A DNA stretch of 64,000 nucleotides from Streptomyces blattellae (GTDB taxonomy: Bacteria; Actinomycetota; Actinomycetes; Streptomycetales; Streptomycetaceae), in NCBI RefSeq assembly GCF_009709555.1, contig NZ_WJBG01000161.1, positions 1 through 64,000 of the forward strand. The letters are read 5' to 3'. Position numbers and translations under genes: made by a program. Position 1 is the stretch's first letter; each line of letters opens with the position of its first letter. The notes below the pieces were generated by a model. The model ran no database searches. It saw nothing but the letters and a program-made list of their open reading frames with translations, and was not told where the DNA came from. This document shows, piece after piece, positions 28,160-37,598 of this stretch.

Positions 28160-28361
28160 GGCATGCGCCGCCGCGCTGAGGGGAAAGGCGCCGGAGTTTC
28201 GAACTCCCTTGCCCCGCGGTCCGACTGATGTCCGATCAGGACCCAACAAAGTCCGACAGGAATGTTGCTTCTGATGCGTTCGGAACCTAGTGATATGGAC
28301 AGGATCCGACGCAAGCACCCAGTAGGCGCAGCGCACTGTCGCTCTGAGGAAGGTCTCGGTC

Positions 28362-31300
28362 ATGCCGCACCCGCACCCGCACGCGCACCAGCACTCCTCT
28401 CCCAACTCTCCCAACTCTCCCATGGGGCGGCCGGTGATCAGCCGCCGACGTCTCCTTGAGTCGTCGGCCGCCGTCCTCGGCGCCCTCGCCCTGTCGTCCA
28501 CGTCGGCCCAGGCGTCAACCCGGCGTGCCGCGCCGGACGCCACTCCGGAGTGGAACGGGAACATCGCCCTCTTCCAGGTCGGCACCGAGCCGCCGCACAC
28601 CACCCTCATGCCGTACGCCGACGTGAGACAGGCCCTGGCAGCCGACCGAACCCGCTCGCCGTACCGGCTCAGCCTCGACGGCACGTGGAAGTTCGCGTAC
28701 GCCGACCGGCCCGACGACCGGGACGCCGACTTCTACCGCACCGATGTGGACGACAGGGACTGGGACACCCTCCCCGTCCCCTCGGTCTGGCAGCTGCACG
28801 GCTACGACTTCCCGATCTACGTCAACATCACCTACCCCTGGTGGGGGCCCAACGGCCTGGGGGAGGAGCCACAGCCCCCGGCCGCCCCGACCCGCTACAA
28901 CCCGGTCGGCCAGTACCGGCGCACCTTCACGGTCCCGAAGGACTGGGCGGGAAGGCGGACCTTCCTGCACTTCGAGGGCGTGAAGTCGGCCCACTACGTG
29001 TGGATCAACGGCGAACTCGTCGGCTACCACGAGGACTCCTACACCCCCGCCGAGTACGACATCACCGAGCACCTGCGGCCCGGTACCAACCAGATCGCCG
29101 TCGAGGTGTACCGCTACTCCGACGGCGACTGGCTGGAGGACCAGGACATGATCCGGCTGAGCGGCATCTTCCGCTCGGTCTACCTGTACTCCACGCCGGC
29201 CGTGCACCTGCGCGACTTCAAGCTGGACACCCCGCTGAGCGACGACTACACGGCCGCCGAGCTGTCGGTGACGGCGAGCGTACGGGCGTACGGCGCCGCA
29301 GGCGGCGGCCGGTACACCGTCGAGACGCAGTTGTACGACGACCGGGGCCATGCCGTCTGGTCCCGCCCCTTGCAGCAGGCCGTCGACGTCGAGGCGGCGG
29401 GCGAGGACGCGACCGTACAGGCTCAAAAGGCCGTGCCGGAGCCGGAGTTGTGGTCGGCGGAGCATCCGAACCTCTACACCGCGGTCCTGCGGCTGCGCGA
29501 CCCTGCCGGAAAGGTGATCGAAACCCTTTCCCACCGGGTCGGCTTCCGCGAGTTCGCGCTCAAGGACGGGCTGATGCGTATCAACGGCAAGCCCGTCTCC
29601 TTCCGCGGCACCAACCGGCACGAGATGCACCCGGCCCGCGGCACCGCGCTCACCCGCGCGGACATGGTGCTGGACATCGAGGTCATCAAGCGGATGAACA
29701 TGAACACCGTCCGGACCTCGCACTACCCGGACAACCCGGTGTGGCTCGAACTCGCCGACGAATACGGCCTGTACATCGTCGACGAGACCAACCTGGAGAC
29801 CCATGGCATCCGCGGTGAATACCCGGGCAACCACGCCGACTGGAGCGAGGCCTGCGTGGCCCGTGCCCGGAACATGGTCCACCGGGACAAGAACCACGCG
29901 TCGGTCGTGATCTGGTCGCTCGGCAACGAGGCGGGCGCCGGCAGCACGTTCGTGAACATGCACAACTGGATCCGCTCGTACGACCCGACCCGCGTCATCC
30001 AGTACGAGGGCGACGACCGCCCCGGCGTGAGTGACATCCGCTCCGAGATGTACGACACCCCGGCGCGCGTGGAGGCCCGCGCGAAGGACACCGCCGACAC
30101 CCGCCCGTACGTCATGATCGAGTACTCGCACGCGATGGGGAACTCGAACGGCAACTTCAAGAAGTACTGGGACATCATCCGCCGCTACGACGTCCTCCAG
30201 GGCGGCTGGATCTGGGACTTCATGGACCAGTCCGTGTCCTGGCCCACTCCGGCCCGCAAGCTGCTCACCGAGTCCGGGCCGGGGCGGCTGAGGGGCGAGA
30301 TCCTCGCCCCCAGCGGGACGTTCGACCGTGACGAGGGCGTATATGGCGGAACCGTTTTCGCCCGCGACGCCTCCCTCGACCTCACCGGCTCGCTCACGCT
30401 GGAAGCGTGGATCACCCCGCACGTAACCGGTTACCACCAGCCGATCCTCGCCAAGGGCGACACCCAGTACGCGCTCAAGCAGACCAACAGGAGCATCGAG
30501 TTCTTCATCTACGGCGGCGGCCAGTGGATCACCGCCAGCTGGCCGGTGCCCGCGGACTGGACCGGCAAGGAGCATCACGTCGTAGGCGTTTTCGACGCCG
30601 ACGCGGGCACGCTGACCCTCTACGTCGACGGCGAGGTACGGGCCACCCGCACCACCACCCGCAAGCCCAGCAGCAACACCGCACCGCTCGCGCTCGCCAC
30701 CGACGTCGACAACTGGAGCCGCGAATTCAGCGGCACGATCCGCCGGGCCCGCGTCTACGCCCGCGCCCTCACCGCCGCCGAACTCGCCTCCGGCAGCCGT
30801 GGTCCCGGCGACGACGGCGTGCGGTTCTGGTTCGACGCGGCCACCGTCGGCTTCGCCGAGCAGCGGTCGCGGGAGAAGACCTTCTTCGCGTACGGCGGCG
30901 ACTGGGGCGACAACCCCAACGACGGGAACTTCGTCGCGGACGGCATCGTGACCGCCGACCGAGGCCACACCGGCAAGGCCGCCGAGGTGAAGCACATTTA
31001 CCAGGCGATCAACGTCGCAGCGAGCGGCGGCCCGGGAGTGGTGACGCTGACCAACGAGAACCTCTTCACCAACCTCCGTGAATTCGACGGTAGTTGGACG
31101 ATCGTCCGCGACGGAAAGGCCGTCCGGCGCGGGAAGCTGACCCGCGCACAGCTCGACGTGCCGCCGCTGTCCGAGAAGCAGATCACCGTTCCCGTGCGGC
31201 TGCCGCAGGACCCGGCGCCGGGCGAGGAGTACTTCCTGCAGTTGTCCTTCACCACCAAGGAAGCCACGAAGTGGGCGAAGGCCGGCTTCGAGGTGGCCAG

Positions 31301-32279
31301 GCAGCAACTGCCCCTGGACGCGGGCAGTCCGGCCGTGACGCCGGTGCCGCTGGCGAACGTGGCCAGGCTGCGTCACGAGGACGCAACCGCTTCCGTAACG
31401 GTCACCGGCGAGGGCTTCTCGGTCACCGTCGACAAGGGCAGCGGCCTCATCACGTCGTACCAGGCCCAAGGCGCCCGGCTGATCGGCTCCGGGCCCGTGC
31501 CCAACTTCTGGCGGGCGCCCACCGACAACGACAAGGGCAACGGCCAGCACACCCGCAACCAGACCTGGCGCGACGCCGGCGCGAACCGCAAGGTCACGGA
31601 CGTCGGCGTGCGCGAACTCCAGGGCAGGGCCGTCGAGATCAAGGTCAGCGGCACACTGCCGACGACGGTCGAGTCGACGTACACCACCACCTACACCGTT
31701 TTCGGAAACGGCGAGATCAAGGTCGACCAGACGCTGCACCCGGGCGCGTCGAGCCTGCCGTACATCCCGGAAGTCGGCACCCTGCTGTTCCTGCCCGGGC
31801 GGCTGGACCGCGTGCACTACTACGGGCGCGGCCCCGAGGAGAACCACTGGGACCGCAACAACGGCACCGACGTGGGCCTGTACTCCGGGACCGTCGAGGG
31901 GCAGTGGACCCCGTACATCCGGCCGCAGGAGAACGGCAACAAGACCGACGTCCGCTGGGTCGCCCTGACCGACCGGCGCGGCAACGGACTCCTCGTCAGC
32001 GGCGAACCCCTCCTGGAGGTCAGCGCCTCGCACTTCACCCCGGAGGATCTGTCGGTCGGCGCACGCCACGACTACCAGCTCACCCCGCGCGAGGAGGTCG
32101 TCCTGCGGGTGAACCACCGCCAGATGGGCGTCGGCGGCGACAACAGCTGGGGCGCGCACACCCACGACGAGTACAAGCTGTTCGCCAACCGCGACTACGC
32201 GTACACCTATCGGCTGCGGCCCATCACCGATGTCGACCGGGCGACGGCGGCCTCGCGGCGGCCGACGGCGACCGAGTAG
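28362..32279 (+). CDS. Exported GH2 beta-galactosidase (LacZ type) with an inserted LamG-like domain
   Basis: A 1305-residue enzyme. A His/Pro-rich start is followed by a Tat-like signal (SRRRLLESSAAVLGALALSS). GH2 sugar-binding, immunoglobulin-like and TIM-barrel domains follow; catalytic motifs are DETNLETHGI, acid/base Glu in IWSLGNEAG (about residue 522) and nucleophile Glu in VMIEYSHAMGNSNG (about 587). Unlike ordinary LacZ, residues about 660-815 form a concanavalin/LamG-like domain (SLTLEAWITP, GTLTLYVDGEVRAT) before the C-terminal Bgal_small_N domain. It likely cleaves extracellular beta-galactosides. A Gram-positive-like GAGGAAGG precedes the ATG. Confidence 0.9.
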   Translation: MPHPHPHAHQHSSPNSPNSPMGRPVISRRRLLESSAAVLGALALSSTSAQASTRRAAPDATPEWNGNIALFQVGTEPPHTTLMPYADVRQALAADRTRSPYRLSLDGTWKFAYADRPDDRDADFYRTDVDDRDWDTLPVPSVWQLHGYDFPIYVNITYPWWGPNGLGEEPQPPAAPTRYNPVGQYRRTFTVPKDWAGRRTFLHFEGVKSAHYVWINGELVGYHEDSYTPAEYDITEHLRPGTNQIAVEVYRYSDGDWLEDQDMIRLSGIFRSVYLYSTPAVHLRDFKLDTPLSDDYTAAELSVTASVRAYGAAGGGRYTVETQLYDDRGHAVWSRPLQQAVDVEAAGEDATVQAQKAVPEPELWSAEHPNLYTAVLRLRDPAGKVIETLSHRVGFREFALKDGLMRINGKPVSFRGTNRHEMHPARGTALTRADMVLDIEVIKRMNMNTVRTSHYPDNPVWLELADEYGLYIVDETNLETHGIRGEYPGNHADWSEACVARARNMVHRDKNHASVVIWSLGNEAGAGSTFVNMHNWIRSYDPTRVIQYEGDDRPGVSDIRSEMYDTPARVEARAKDTADTRPYVMIEYSHAMGNSNGNFKKYWDIIRRYDVLQGGWIWDFMDQSVSWPTPARKLLTESGPGRLRGEILAPSGTFDRDEGVYGGTVFARDASLDLTGSLTLEAWITPHVTGYHQPILAKGDTQYALKQTNRSIEFFIYGGGQWITASWPVPADWTGKEHHVVGVFDADAGTLTLYVDGEVRATRTTTRKPSSNTAPLALATDVDNWSREFSGTIRRARVYARALTAAELASGSRGPGDDGVRFWFDAATVGFAEQRSREKTFFAYGGDWGDNPNDGNFVADGIVTADRGHTGKAAEVKHIYQAINVAASGGPGVVTLTNENLFTNLREFDGSWTIVRDGKAVRRGKLTRAQLDVPPLSEKQITVPVRLPQDPAPGEEYFLQLSFTTKEATKWAKAGFEVARQQLPLDAGSPAVTPVPLANVARLRHEDATASVTVTGEGFSVTVDKGSGLITSYQAQGARLIGSGPVPNFWRAPTDNDKGNGQHTRNQTWRDAGANRKVTDVGVRELQGRAVEIKVSGTLPTTVESTYTTTYTVFGNGEIKVDQTLHPGASSLPYIPEVGTLLFLPGRLDRVHYYGRGPEENHWDRNNGTDVGLYSGTVEGQWTPYIRPQENGNKTDVRWVALTDRRGNGLLVSGEPLLEVSASHFTPEDLSVGARHDYQLTPREEVVLRVNHRQMGVGGDNSWGAHTHDEYKLFANRDYAYTYRLRPITDVDRATAASRRPTATE

Positions 32280-32282
32280 CCG

Positions 32283-33299
32283 TCACAGCCGGACATGGGC
32301 GGCGACCGGCAGATGGTCGCTGCCCGTCTCCGGCAGCGTCCAGACGCGGGTGACGGTCGCGTCCCTGGCCAGGATCTGGTCGATCCTGGCCAGCGGGAAC
32401 GACGCGGGCCAGCTGAAGGCCAGCCCTCCGCGCGGTGCACCCACGTGCGCGCGAACAGGATCAAGGCCGCGGTCGTCGACCGTGCTGTTGAGGTCGCCGA
32501 GCAGGATCACGTCCGGCAGCCGCTCCGCGTCCAGCGCGCGGCCGAGCAGGGCCGCGCTCTCGTCCCGGAGCGCGGTGTCGAACCCGGCACCGAGGCGGAC
32601 GGAGGGCAGGTGCGCGACGTACACCGCGATCTCGCCCCACGGTGTCGCCGCGGTGGCCCTCAGCCCTCGGTTCCAGTCCGTCCCCACGCCGGCCGGCCTG
32701 ATGTCGACGGCCCGGACGTCGGTGAGCGGGTACCTGGACCACAGGCCGACGGTGCCCACCACGGCGTGGTGCGGGTAGCCGAGGGTCGCCGTGAGCTGCC
32801 TCGCGTGGGACGGCGTCACCTCTTCGAGCGCGATCAGGTCGGCGTCGGCCCGCAGCAGGGTGCGGGCGGTTCCGGCCGGGTCCGGGTTCACGTCGCTCAC
32901 GTTGTGCTGCACCGCCGTGAGGTCGTACGCCCCCTCCGACCGGGGAAGCAGCAGCCCGCCGAAGAGGGCCAGCCAGGCCGCCAGCGGCGGCAGCACCGTG
33001 GCGAGCGCCACGGCCGAGCGCCGCAGCAGCGCCACGCCCGCCAGGACCGGGACGGCCAGACCGAGCCAGGGCAGGAACGTCTCCAGCAGACTGCCCAGCC
33101 GGCCGACCCGGTTCGGCACGACGGCGTGGAACGTCAGCACACAGGCGACGAGCAGGCTCGCGACCCACGCCCCGCGCGGGCGGAACCAGGTACTCAGCAC
33201 CTGCCGCGTAGAACTCACAGAACTCACCGGACTCACAGAACTCACCGGACTCACCGGACTCACCGGACTCACCGGACTCACCGGACTCACCGGACTCAT
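32283..33299 (-). CDS. Membrane-anchored endonuclease/exonuclease/phosphatase-family protein
   Basis: A 338-residue protein with an unusual N-terminus of about nine SPV/SSV triplets, three hydrophobic segments (about residues 45-125), and an extracytoplasmic EEP domain: TAVQHNVSDVN, LIALEEVTP, ILLGDLNSTVDD and the terminal GSDHLPVAAHV (catalytic Asp/His). The fold covers phosphodiesterases, sphingomyelinases and nucleases; substrate unknown. The 9-nt repeats give several in-frame GTG codons, so the true start within 33210-33299 is uncertain. Stop is 3 bp from that of the convergent beta-galactosidase. Confidence 0.83.
   Translation of the reverse strand: MSPVSPVSPVSPVSPVSPVSSVSPVSSVSSTRQVLSTWFRPRGAWVASLLVACVLTFHAVVPNRVGRLGSLLETFLPWLGLAVPVLAGVALLRRSAVALATVLPPLAAWLALFGGLLLPRSEGAYDLTAVQHNVSDVNPDPAGTARTLLRADADLIALEEVTPSHARQLTATLGYPHHAVVGTVGLWSRYPLTDVRAVDIRPAGVGTDWNRGLRATAATPWGEIAVYVAHLPSVRLGAGFDTALRDESAALLGRALDAERLPDVILLGDLNSTVDDRGLDPVRAHVGAPRGGLAFSWPASFPLARIDQILARDATVTRVWTLPETGSDHLPVAAHVRL
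33210..33299. repeat. 9-bp coding minisatellite at an N-terminus
   Basis: The unit ACTCACCGG (CCGGTGAGT on the coding strand) is repeated about seven times with two ACTCACAGA-type variants. It encodes Ser-Pro-Val or Ser-Ser-Val triplets and carries a GTG codon and a GGTGAG motif in every unit. Confidence 0.9.
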
Positions 33300-33472
33300 A
33301 GGTCTCGTACGACGCGCGGCCCGCCGGTCTCAGTTCCCGAGCGGAGCCCGTCGTCGGCGAGACCGGCGCCGCGCAGGTGATCCGCCGGGCCCCAGGGCAC
33401 GTGAGGTTCATGTCGGATTCTCGCCAGCCAAGGGGGTGGACGGTCACCCATGCTGAAGGCATGCAGAACGCG

Positions 33473-34945
33473 ATGCACACCGACTGGGAGCGGTGCGTGC
33501 GCGCCGTCCAGTCCAAGGACGCGCGCTTCGACGGCTGGTTCTTCACGGCCGTCGTCACCACCCGTATCTACTGCCGGCCCAGTTGCCCCGTGGTGCCGCC
33601 CAAGCCGGAGAACATGACCTTCTACCCCAGCGCCGCCGCCTGCCAGCAGGCCGGCTTCAGGGCCTGCAAGCGCTGCCGCCCCGACACCAGCCCCGGCTCC
33701 CCGGAGTGGAACCAGCGCGCCGACCTCGTGGCCCGCGCCATGCGGCTGATCGCCGACGGCGTGGTGGACCGCGAGGGCGTCCCCGGCCTCGCCGCCCGCC
33801 TCGGCTACAGCACCCGCCAGGTCGAACGCCAGCTCCTCGCCGAACTGGGCGCGGGCCCGCTCGCCCTGGCCCGCGCCCAGCGCGCCGAGACGGCAAGGCT
33901 GCTGATCGAGACGACCGTCCTGCCGATGGCGGAGATCGCCTTCGCGGCCGGCTTCTCCTCCATCCGCACCTTCAACGACACGGTGCGCGAGGTCTTCGCC
34001 CTGTCCCCGAGCGAACTGCGCACCCGCGTGCCCATGTCTCGCGGCGCTCAGGGCACCCCCGGCGTGCTGACCCTCCGCCTCCCCTTCCGCACTCCCCTCA
34101 ACCCCGACAACCTCTTCGGCCACCTCGCGGCGACCTCCGTACCCGGGGTCGAGGAGTGGCGGGAGGGCGCGTACCGCCGGACGCTCAGGCTGCCGTACGG
34201 CCATGGAATCGTCTCCCTGACCCCCGAGCCGGACCACATCGCCTGCCGCCTCACCCTCAGCGACCTGCGCGACCTGCCCGTCGCCATCAGCCGCTGCCGC
34301 CGCATGCTGGACCTCGACGCCGACCCGGTCGCGGTCGACGAGCAACTCCGCCGGGATCCGGTCCTGACGCCCCTCGTCGACAAGGCCCCCGGCCGCCGTG
34401 TCCCGCGCACCGTGGACGAGGCCGAGTTCGCGATCCGCGCGGTCCTCGGCCAGCAGGTCTCCACGGCGGCGGCCCGGACCCACGCGGCCCGCCTGGTCAC
34501 CGCCCACGGCGAGCGGATCGACGACCCGGCGGGCGGCCTGACCCACCTGTTCCCGTCACCGGCGGCACTGGCCGCGCTGGATCCCCAGGCGCTGGCGATG
34601 CCGCGCACACGCCGTACGACCTTCACGACCCTGGTCCGCGAACTCGCCGACGGCACCCTGCGTTTGGGCGTGGACAACGACTGGACGGAAACCCGTTCCC
34701 GCTTGCTGTCCCTCCCCGGCTTCGGCCCCTGGACGGTCGACGTCATCGCCATGCGCGCCCTCGGTGACCCCGACGCGTTCCTCCCCACGGACCTCGGAAT
34801 CCGCCGCGCGGCCCAGGAGTTGGGCCTGCCGTCCACTCCCGCGGCCCTCACGGCACGGGCGGCGGCATGGGCGCCGTGGCGGGCGTACGCGGTCCAGTAC
34901 CTGTGGGCGACCGACAGCCACCCCATCAACTTCCTACCTGTCTAG
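33473..34945 (+). CDS. Ada/AlkA-type bifunctional regulator and 3-methyladenine DNA glycosylase
   Basis: A 490-residue fusion. Residues 1-75 are an Ada metal-binding domain with the four cysteines C34, C38, C65 and C68 (YCRPSCP, CKRCRP), C34 corresponding to the methylphosphotriester acceptor. Residues about 80-190 are an AraC-type helix-turn-helix pair (IAFAAGFSSIRTFND). The C-terminal half is AlkA N-domain plus HhH-GPD glycosylase (FAIRAVLGQQVST, LPGFGPWTVDVIAMRALGD with catalytic Asp). It probably senses methylation damage, activates its own operon and excises alkylated bases. I use MHTDWERC as family start; an ATG at 33461 is possible. Confidence 0.9.
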   Translation: MHTDWERCVRAVQSKDARFDGWFFTAVVTTRIYCRPSCPVVPPKPENMTFYPSAAACQQAGFRACKRCRPDTSPGSPEWNQRADLVARAMRLIADGVVDREGVPGLAARLGYSTRQVERQLLAELGAGPLALARAQRAETARLLIETTVLPMAEIAFAAGFSSIRTFNDTVREVFALSPSELRTRVPMSRGAQGTPGVLTLRLPFRTPLNPDNLFGHLAATSVPGVEEWREGAYRRTLRLPYGHGIVSLTPEPDHIACRLTLSDLRDLPVAISRCRRMLDLDADPVAVDEQLRRDPVLTPLVDKAPGRRVPRTVDEAEFAIRAVLGQQVSTAAARTHAARLVTAHGERIDDPAGGLTHLFPSPAALAALDPQALAMPRTRRTTFTTLVRELADGTLRLGVDNDWTETRSRLLSLPGFGPWTVDVIAMRALGDPDAFLPTDLGIRRAAQELGLPSTPAALTARAAAWAPWRAYAVQYLWATDSHPINFLPV

Positions 34946-34955
34946 GGACCTTGCA

Positions 34956-35474
34956 GTGAAACACCACACCGTGACCGACAGCCCGTACGGCCCCCTGACC
35001 CTCGTCGCCGACGACGGCGTCCTGTGCGGCCTCTACATGACCGACCAGCGCCACCGCCCGCCGGAGGAGTCCTTCGGCCCCAGGGACGACACCCTGTTCT
35101 CCGAGCCCGAGGAACAACTGAAGGCGTATTTCGCAGGCGAACTGACGGAGTTCACCCTCGAACTCCGGCTGCACGGCACCCCGTTCCAACGCAGCGTCTG
35201 GGACCGGCTCCGCACCATCCCCTACGGCGAGACCCGCTCCTACGGCGCCCTCGCCGACGCCCTCGGCAACCCCGCCGCCTCCCGCGCCGTCGGCCTCGCC
35301 AACGGCAAGAACCCGATCGGCATCATCGTCCCCTGCCACCGCGTCGTGGGCGCCGACGGCAGCCTCACCGGCTACGGCGGCGGCCTGCACCGCAAGCGGC
35401 GGCTGCTGGAGTTCGAGGGCGGGGCAGCCCCCTTCCAGCCCCCGCTGTGTAGTGTTCCGTCGTGTGCTGGCTGA
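34956..35474 (+). CDS. ogt: Methylated-DNA--protein-cysteine S-methyltransferase
   Basis: A 172-residue O6-alkylguanine-DNA alkyltransferase. The acceptor cysteine is C127 in IIVPCHRVVG, with the helix-turn-helix arginine region (GETRSYGALADALGNP) before it. GTG start with AGGGA upstream, 10 bp after the glycosylase stop: together the two genes supply all functions of E. coli Ada and AlkA. The 3' end overlaps the start of the DeoR regulator by 23 bp. Confidence 0.94.
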   Translation: MKHHTVTDSPYGPLTLVADDGVLCGLYMTDQRHRPPEESFGPRDDTLFSEPEEQLKAYFAGELTEFTLELRLHGTPFQRSVWDRLRTIPYGETRSYGALADALGNPAASRAVGLANGKNPIGIIVPCHRVVGADGSLTGYGGGLHRKRRLLEFEGGAAPFQPPLCSVPSCAG

Positions 35475-36228
35475 ACAACGACACCAACTCATCTTGCAGG
35501 CGTTGAGATCCGGCGGCACCGTCACCGTGACGGACCTCGCCGGTCAGCTGGGAGCCAGCGCCGCGACCGTCCGCCGTGACCTCCTCAAGCTGGAGGAGGA
35601 CGGGCTGCTCACCCGGGTCCACGGGGGAGCGGTCGTGGAAGAGGACCCCGCGCCGTTCGCCGAGGCCGCCGAGGCCAACGTGACCGAGAAGGACGCGATC
35701 GCCGTGCGGGCCGCCGCGATGATCGAGGACGGCCAGTCGGTCATCCTCGACTCCGGCACGACCGTCCACCGGCTGGCCCGTCAGCTGCACGGGCGCCGGA
35801 TCACCGTGATCACCAACAACCTCGGGGTCTATGAGGAACTCGTCCAGGACGAGAGCGTTGAGTTGATGCTGCTCGGCGGCATGGTCATCCGCGCATCGCG
35901 CATGCTGGACGGCTTCATGGCCGAGGACAACCTCCGGCAGGTCCATGCCGACTGGCTCTTCATGGGGGCTTGCGGGATCCGCCCCGGTGGTCAGGTCATG
36001 GACACCACGGTCGCCGAGGTACCGGCAAGGCGTGCCATGATCGCAGCCAGCGACCAGGTGGCGCTCCTCGCGGACAGCAGCAAGTTCCCCGGGACCGGCA
36101 TGGTGAAGATCTGCGGCCCCGAGGAACTGGCGGTGGTCGTGACCGACGCGACGTCGGACGGTGCGACCTGCGCGGCGCTGGAGGAAGCGGGCGCGCGCGT
36201 CGTACAGGTGGACCTCAGTCACGCTTAG
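35452..36228 (+). CDS. DeoR/GlpR-family transcriptional regulator
   Basis: A 258-residue repressor-type protein: N-terminal DeoR helix-turn-helix (RHQLILQALRSGGTVTVTDL, SAATVRRDLLKLEEDG) and a C-terminal sugar-phosphate-isomerase-like sensor domain (ILDSGTTVHRLARQL, ITVITNNLGV, VALLADSSKF). It likely responds to a sugar phosphate. The start may be the GTG at 35452 or, matching the family better, at 35464 (VLAEQRHQ). It overlaps ogt and its stop overlaps that of the convergent sirtuin gene. Target genes are not evident. Confidence 0.87.
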   Translation: MFRRVLAEQRHQLILQALRSGGTVTVTDLAGQLGASAATVRRDLLKLEEDGLLTRVHGGAVVEEDPAPFAEAAEANVTEKDAIAVRAAAMIEDGQSVILDSGTTVHRLARQLHGRRITVITNNLGVYEELVQDESVELMLLGGMVIRASRMLDGFMAEDNLRQVHADWLFMGACGIRPGGQVMDTTVAEVPARRAMIAASDQVALLADSSKFPGTGMVKICGPEELAVVVTDATSDGATCAALEEAGARVVQVDLSHA

Positions 36229-36962
36229 CGGCCGTGCTCCGTACCCAGCCGGTGCAGCAGTGCGGGCAGCGCGGTGCCGATGGGTTCCCGGATGACCTCG
36301 TCGGCGAGTTCGTCGTACGGCGTCGGCTCGGCGTTGACGATGACGAGCCGTGCGCCATGGTCGGCGGCGATGCCCGCGAGTCCGGCGGCCGGCTGGACCT
36401 TCAGGCTGGTGCCGACGGCGATGAACACCTGGCAGGCCTTGGTGATGGCGAGGGCTTCGCCGAGGACGCCGGGGTCCAGCCGTTCGCCGAACATGACGGT
36501 GGCCGACTTGAGGATCCCGCCGCAGTCCGGACACGGCGGATCCTCCTCCCCGGCCTCGACCCGGGCGAGCGCGTCCGCCATCGGCGCCTTCGCCCGGCAC
36601 CCGGTGCAGACGACGGTCCGCGCGGTGCCGTGCAGCTCCAGCACCTTGCGGGCGGGCATTCCGGCGAGCTGGTGCAGCCCGTCGACGTTCTGCGTGATGA
36701 CCCGGACCGGCACGCCGGACCGCTCCAGCTCGGCCACCGCACGATGGGCCGCGTTCGGCTCGGCCAGCAGCGTCCGGTTCGTGCGCCGCATCTGCCACGA
36801 CCGGCGCCGGATCTCCGGATCCCCCATGTAGTACTCGTACGTGACGAGCTTCTCGGCCTCGGGGTCCCGCCGCCACAGGCCACCCGGGCCGCGATAGTCC
36901 GGGATGCCGGAGTCGGTGGAGATACCGGCGCCGCTGAGGATGGCGACGAGGGGCTTGGTCAT
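36225..36962 (-). CDS. Sir2-family NAD-dependent protein deacylase
   Basis: A 245-residue sirtuin. NAD-binding GAGISTDSGIPDYRG, ITQNVDGLH, catalytic H111 (LELHGT) and the zinc cysteines C119, C122, C144 and C147 are present. It removes acyl groups from lysine with NAD, giving nicotinamide and O-acyl-ADP-ribose. Downstream on the transcript-opposite side lie a DeoR gene (stops overlap); upstream on the same strand are a Nudix hydrolase and an ADP-ribosylglycohydrolase. Confidence 0.94.
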   Translation of the reverse strand: MTKPLVAILSGAGISTDSGIPDYRGPGGLWRRDPEAEKLVTYEYYMGDPEIRRRSWQMRRTNRTLLAEPNAAHRAVAELERSGVPVRVITQNVDGLHQLAGMPARKVLELHGTARTVVCTGCRAKAPMADALARVEAGEEDPPCPDCGGILKSATVMFGERLDPGVLGEALAITKACQVFIAVGTSLKVQPAAGLAGIAADHGARLVIVNAEPTPYDELADEVIREPIGTALPALLHRLGTEHGR

Positions 36963-36996
36963 GGCACCGAGAGTAGGACGGGCCCACCCCGTTCCG

Positions 36997-37488
36997 TCAG
37001 CCCACCCGGTGGCCGTTCTCCAGCTCGGCCGTGTCCGAGCCGTCCGCGAGGGTGTCCAGAGCGGCCAGGACGCGGCGGCCGAGGGCGCCCGGCAGGTGGG
37101 CGGTGAGTTCCTCGCGGGGGACGAGGCGCCAGGACAGGAGTTCCTCTTCCTGCAGGCGGATCGCTTTCAGCTCGTCCTCGCCGAGGACGCCGCCGTCGTA
37201 GAGGTAGGCCACGAGCGGCGGGCGGGCCGTGCCGTGCACCCAGTCCACCGCGAGCAGGCGGCCGAGTTCGACGTCGAGGCCGATCTCCTCGGTCGTCTCG
37301 CGACGGGCGCCCTGCCGCGGGGTCTCTCCGTCGTCGGACTCGATCGTGCCGCCCGGCAGCGCCCAGCCCTCACGGTAGTTGGGTTCGACCAGCAGCACCC
37401 GGCCCTCCGCGTCACGGAAGAGCGCGGCGGCACCGGCGAGGACGCGGGGCAGGCCCGCGATGTACGTGGCGAAGTCTTGAGTGGTCAC
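36997..37488 (-). CDS. Nudix hydrolase
   Basis: A 163-residue Nudix protein; the box is seen as GGTIESDDGETPRQGARRET then EEIGL, with a two-residue insertion relative to the usual GX5E spacing. Such enzymes hydrolyse nucleoside diphosphates linked to another group; ADP-ribose or an oxidised nucleotide are possible. GTG start (VTTQDFATYIAG) with only a weak ribosome site. It ends 34 bp before the sirtuin start on the same strand. Confidence 0.87.
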   Translation of the reverse strand: MTTQDFATYIAGLPRVLAGAAALFRDAEGRVLLVEPNYREGWALPGGTIESDDGETPRQGARRETTEEIGLDVELGRLLAVDWVHGTARPPLVAYLYDGGVLGEDELKAIRLQEEELLSWRLVPREELTAHLPGALGRRVLAALDTLADGSDTAELENGHRVG

Positions 37489-37598
37489 CCCGGAAGGGTA
37501 ACCAGCTGCCGCGGCCGCGCCTCGGACTCGCCGCCCGGCTCGGGAGGCAACAGTCCAGGCTCGGCAGTCGATGTGACGTACCGCCGGTTCCAAGCCGC

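Noticed and set aside
28515..32165. 1216-residue minus-strand frame opposite the beta-galactosidase
   Set aside because: High-GC shadow frame; the plus strand has full GH2 catalytic motifs, and the minus frame has Val/Asp/Gly-rich composition with no recognisable domain.
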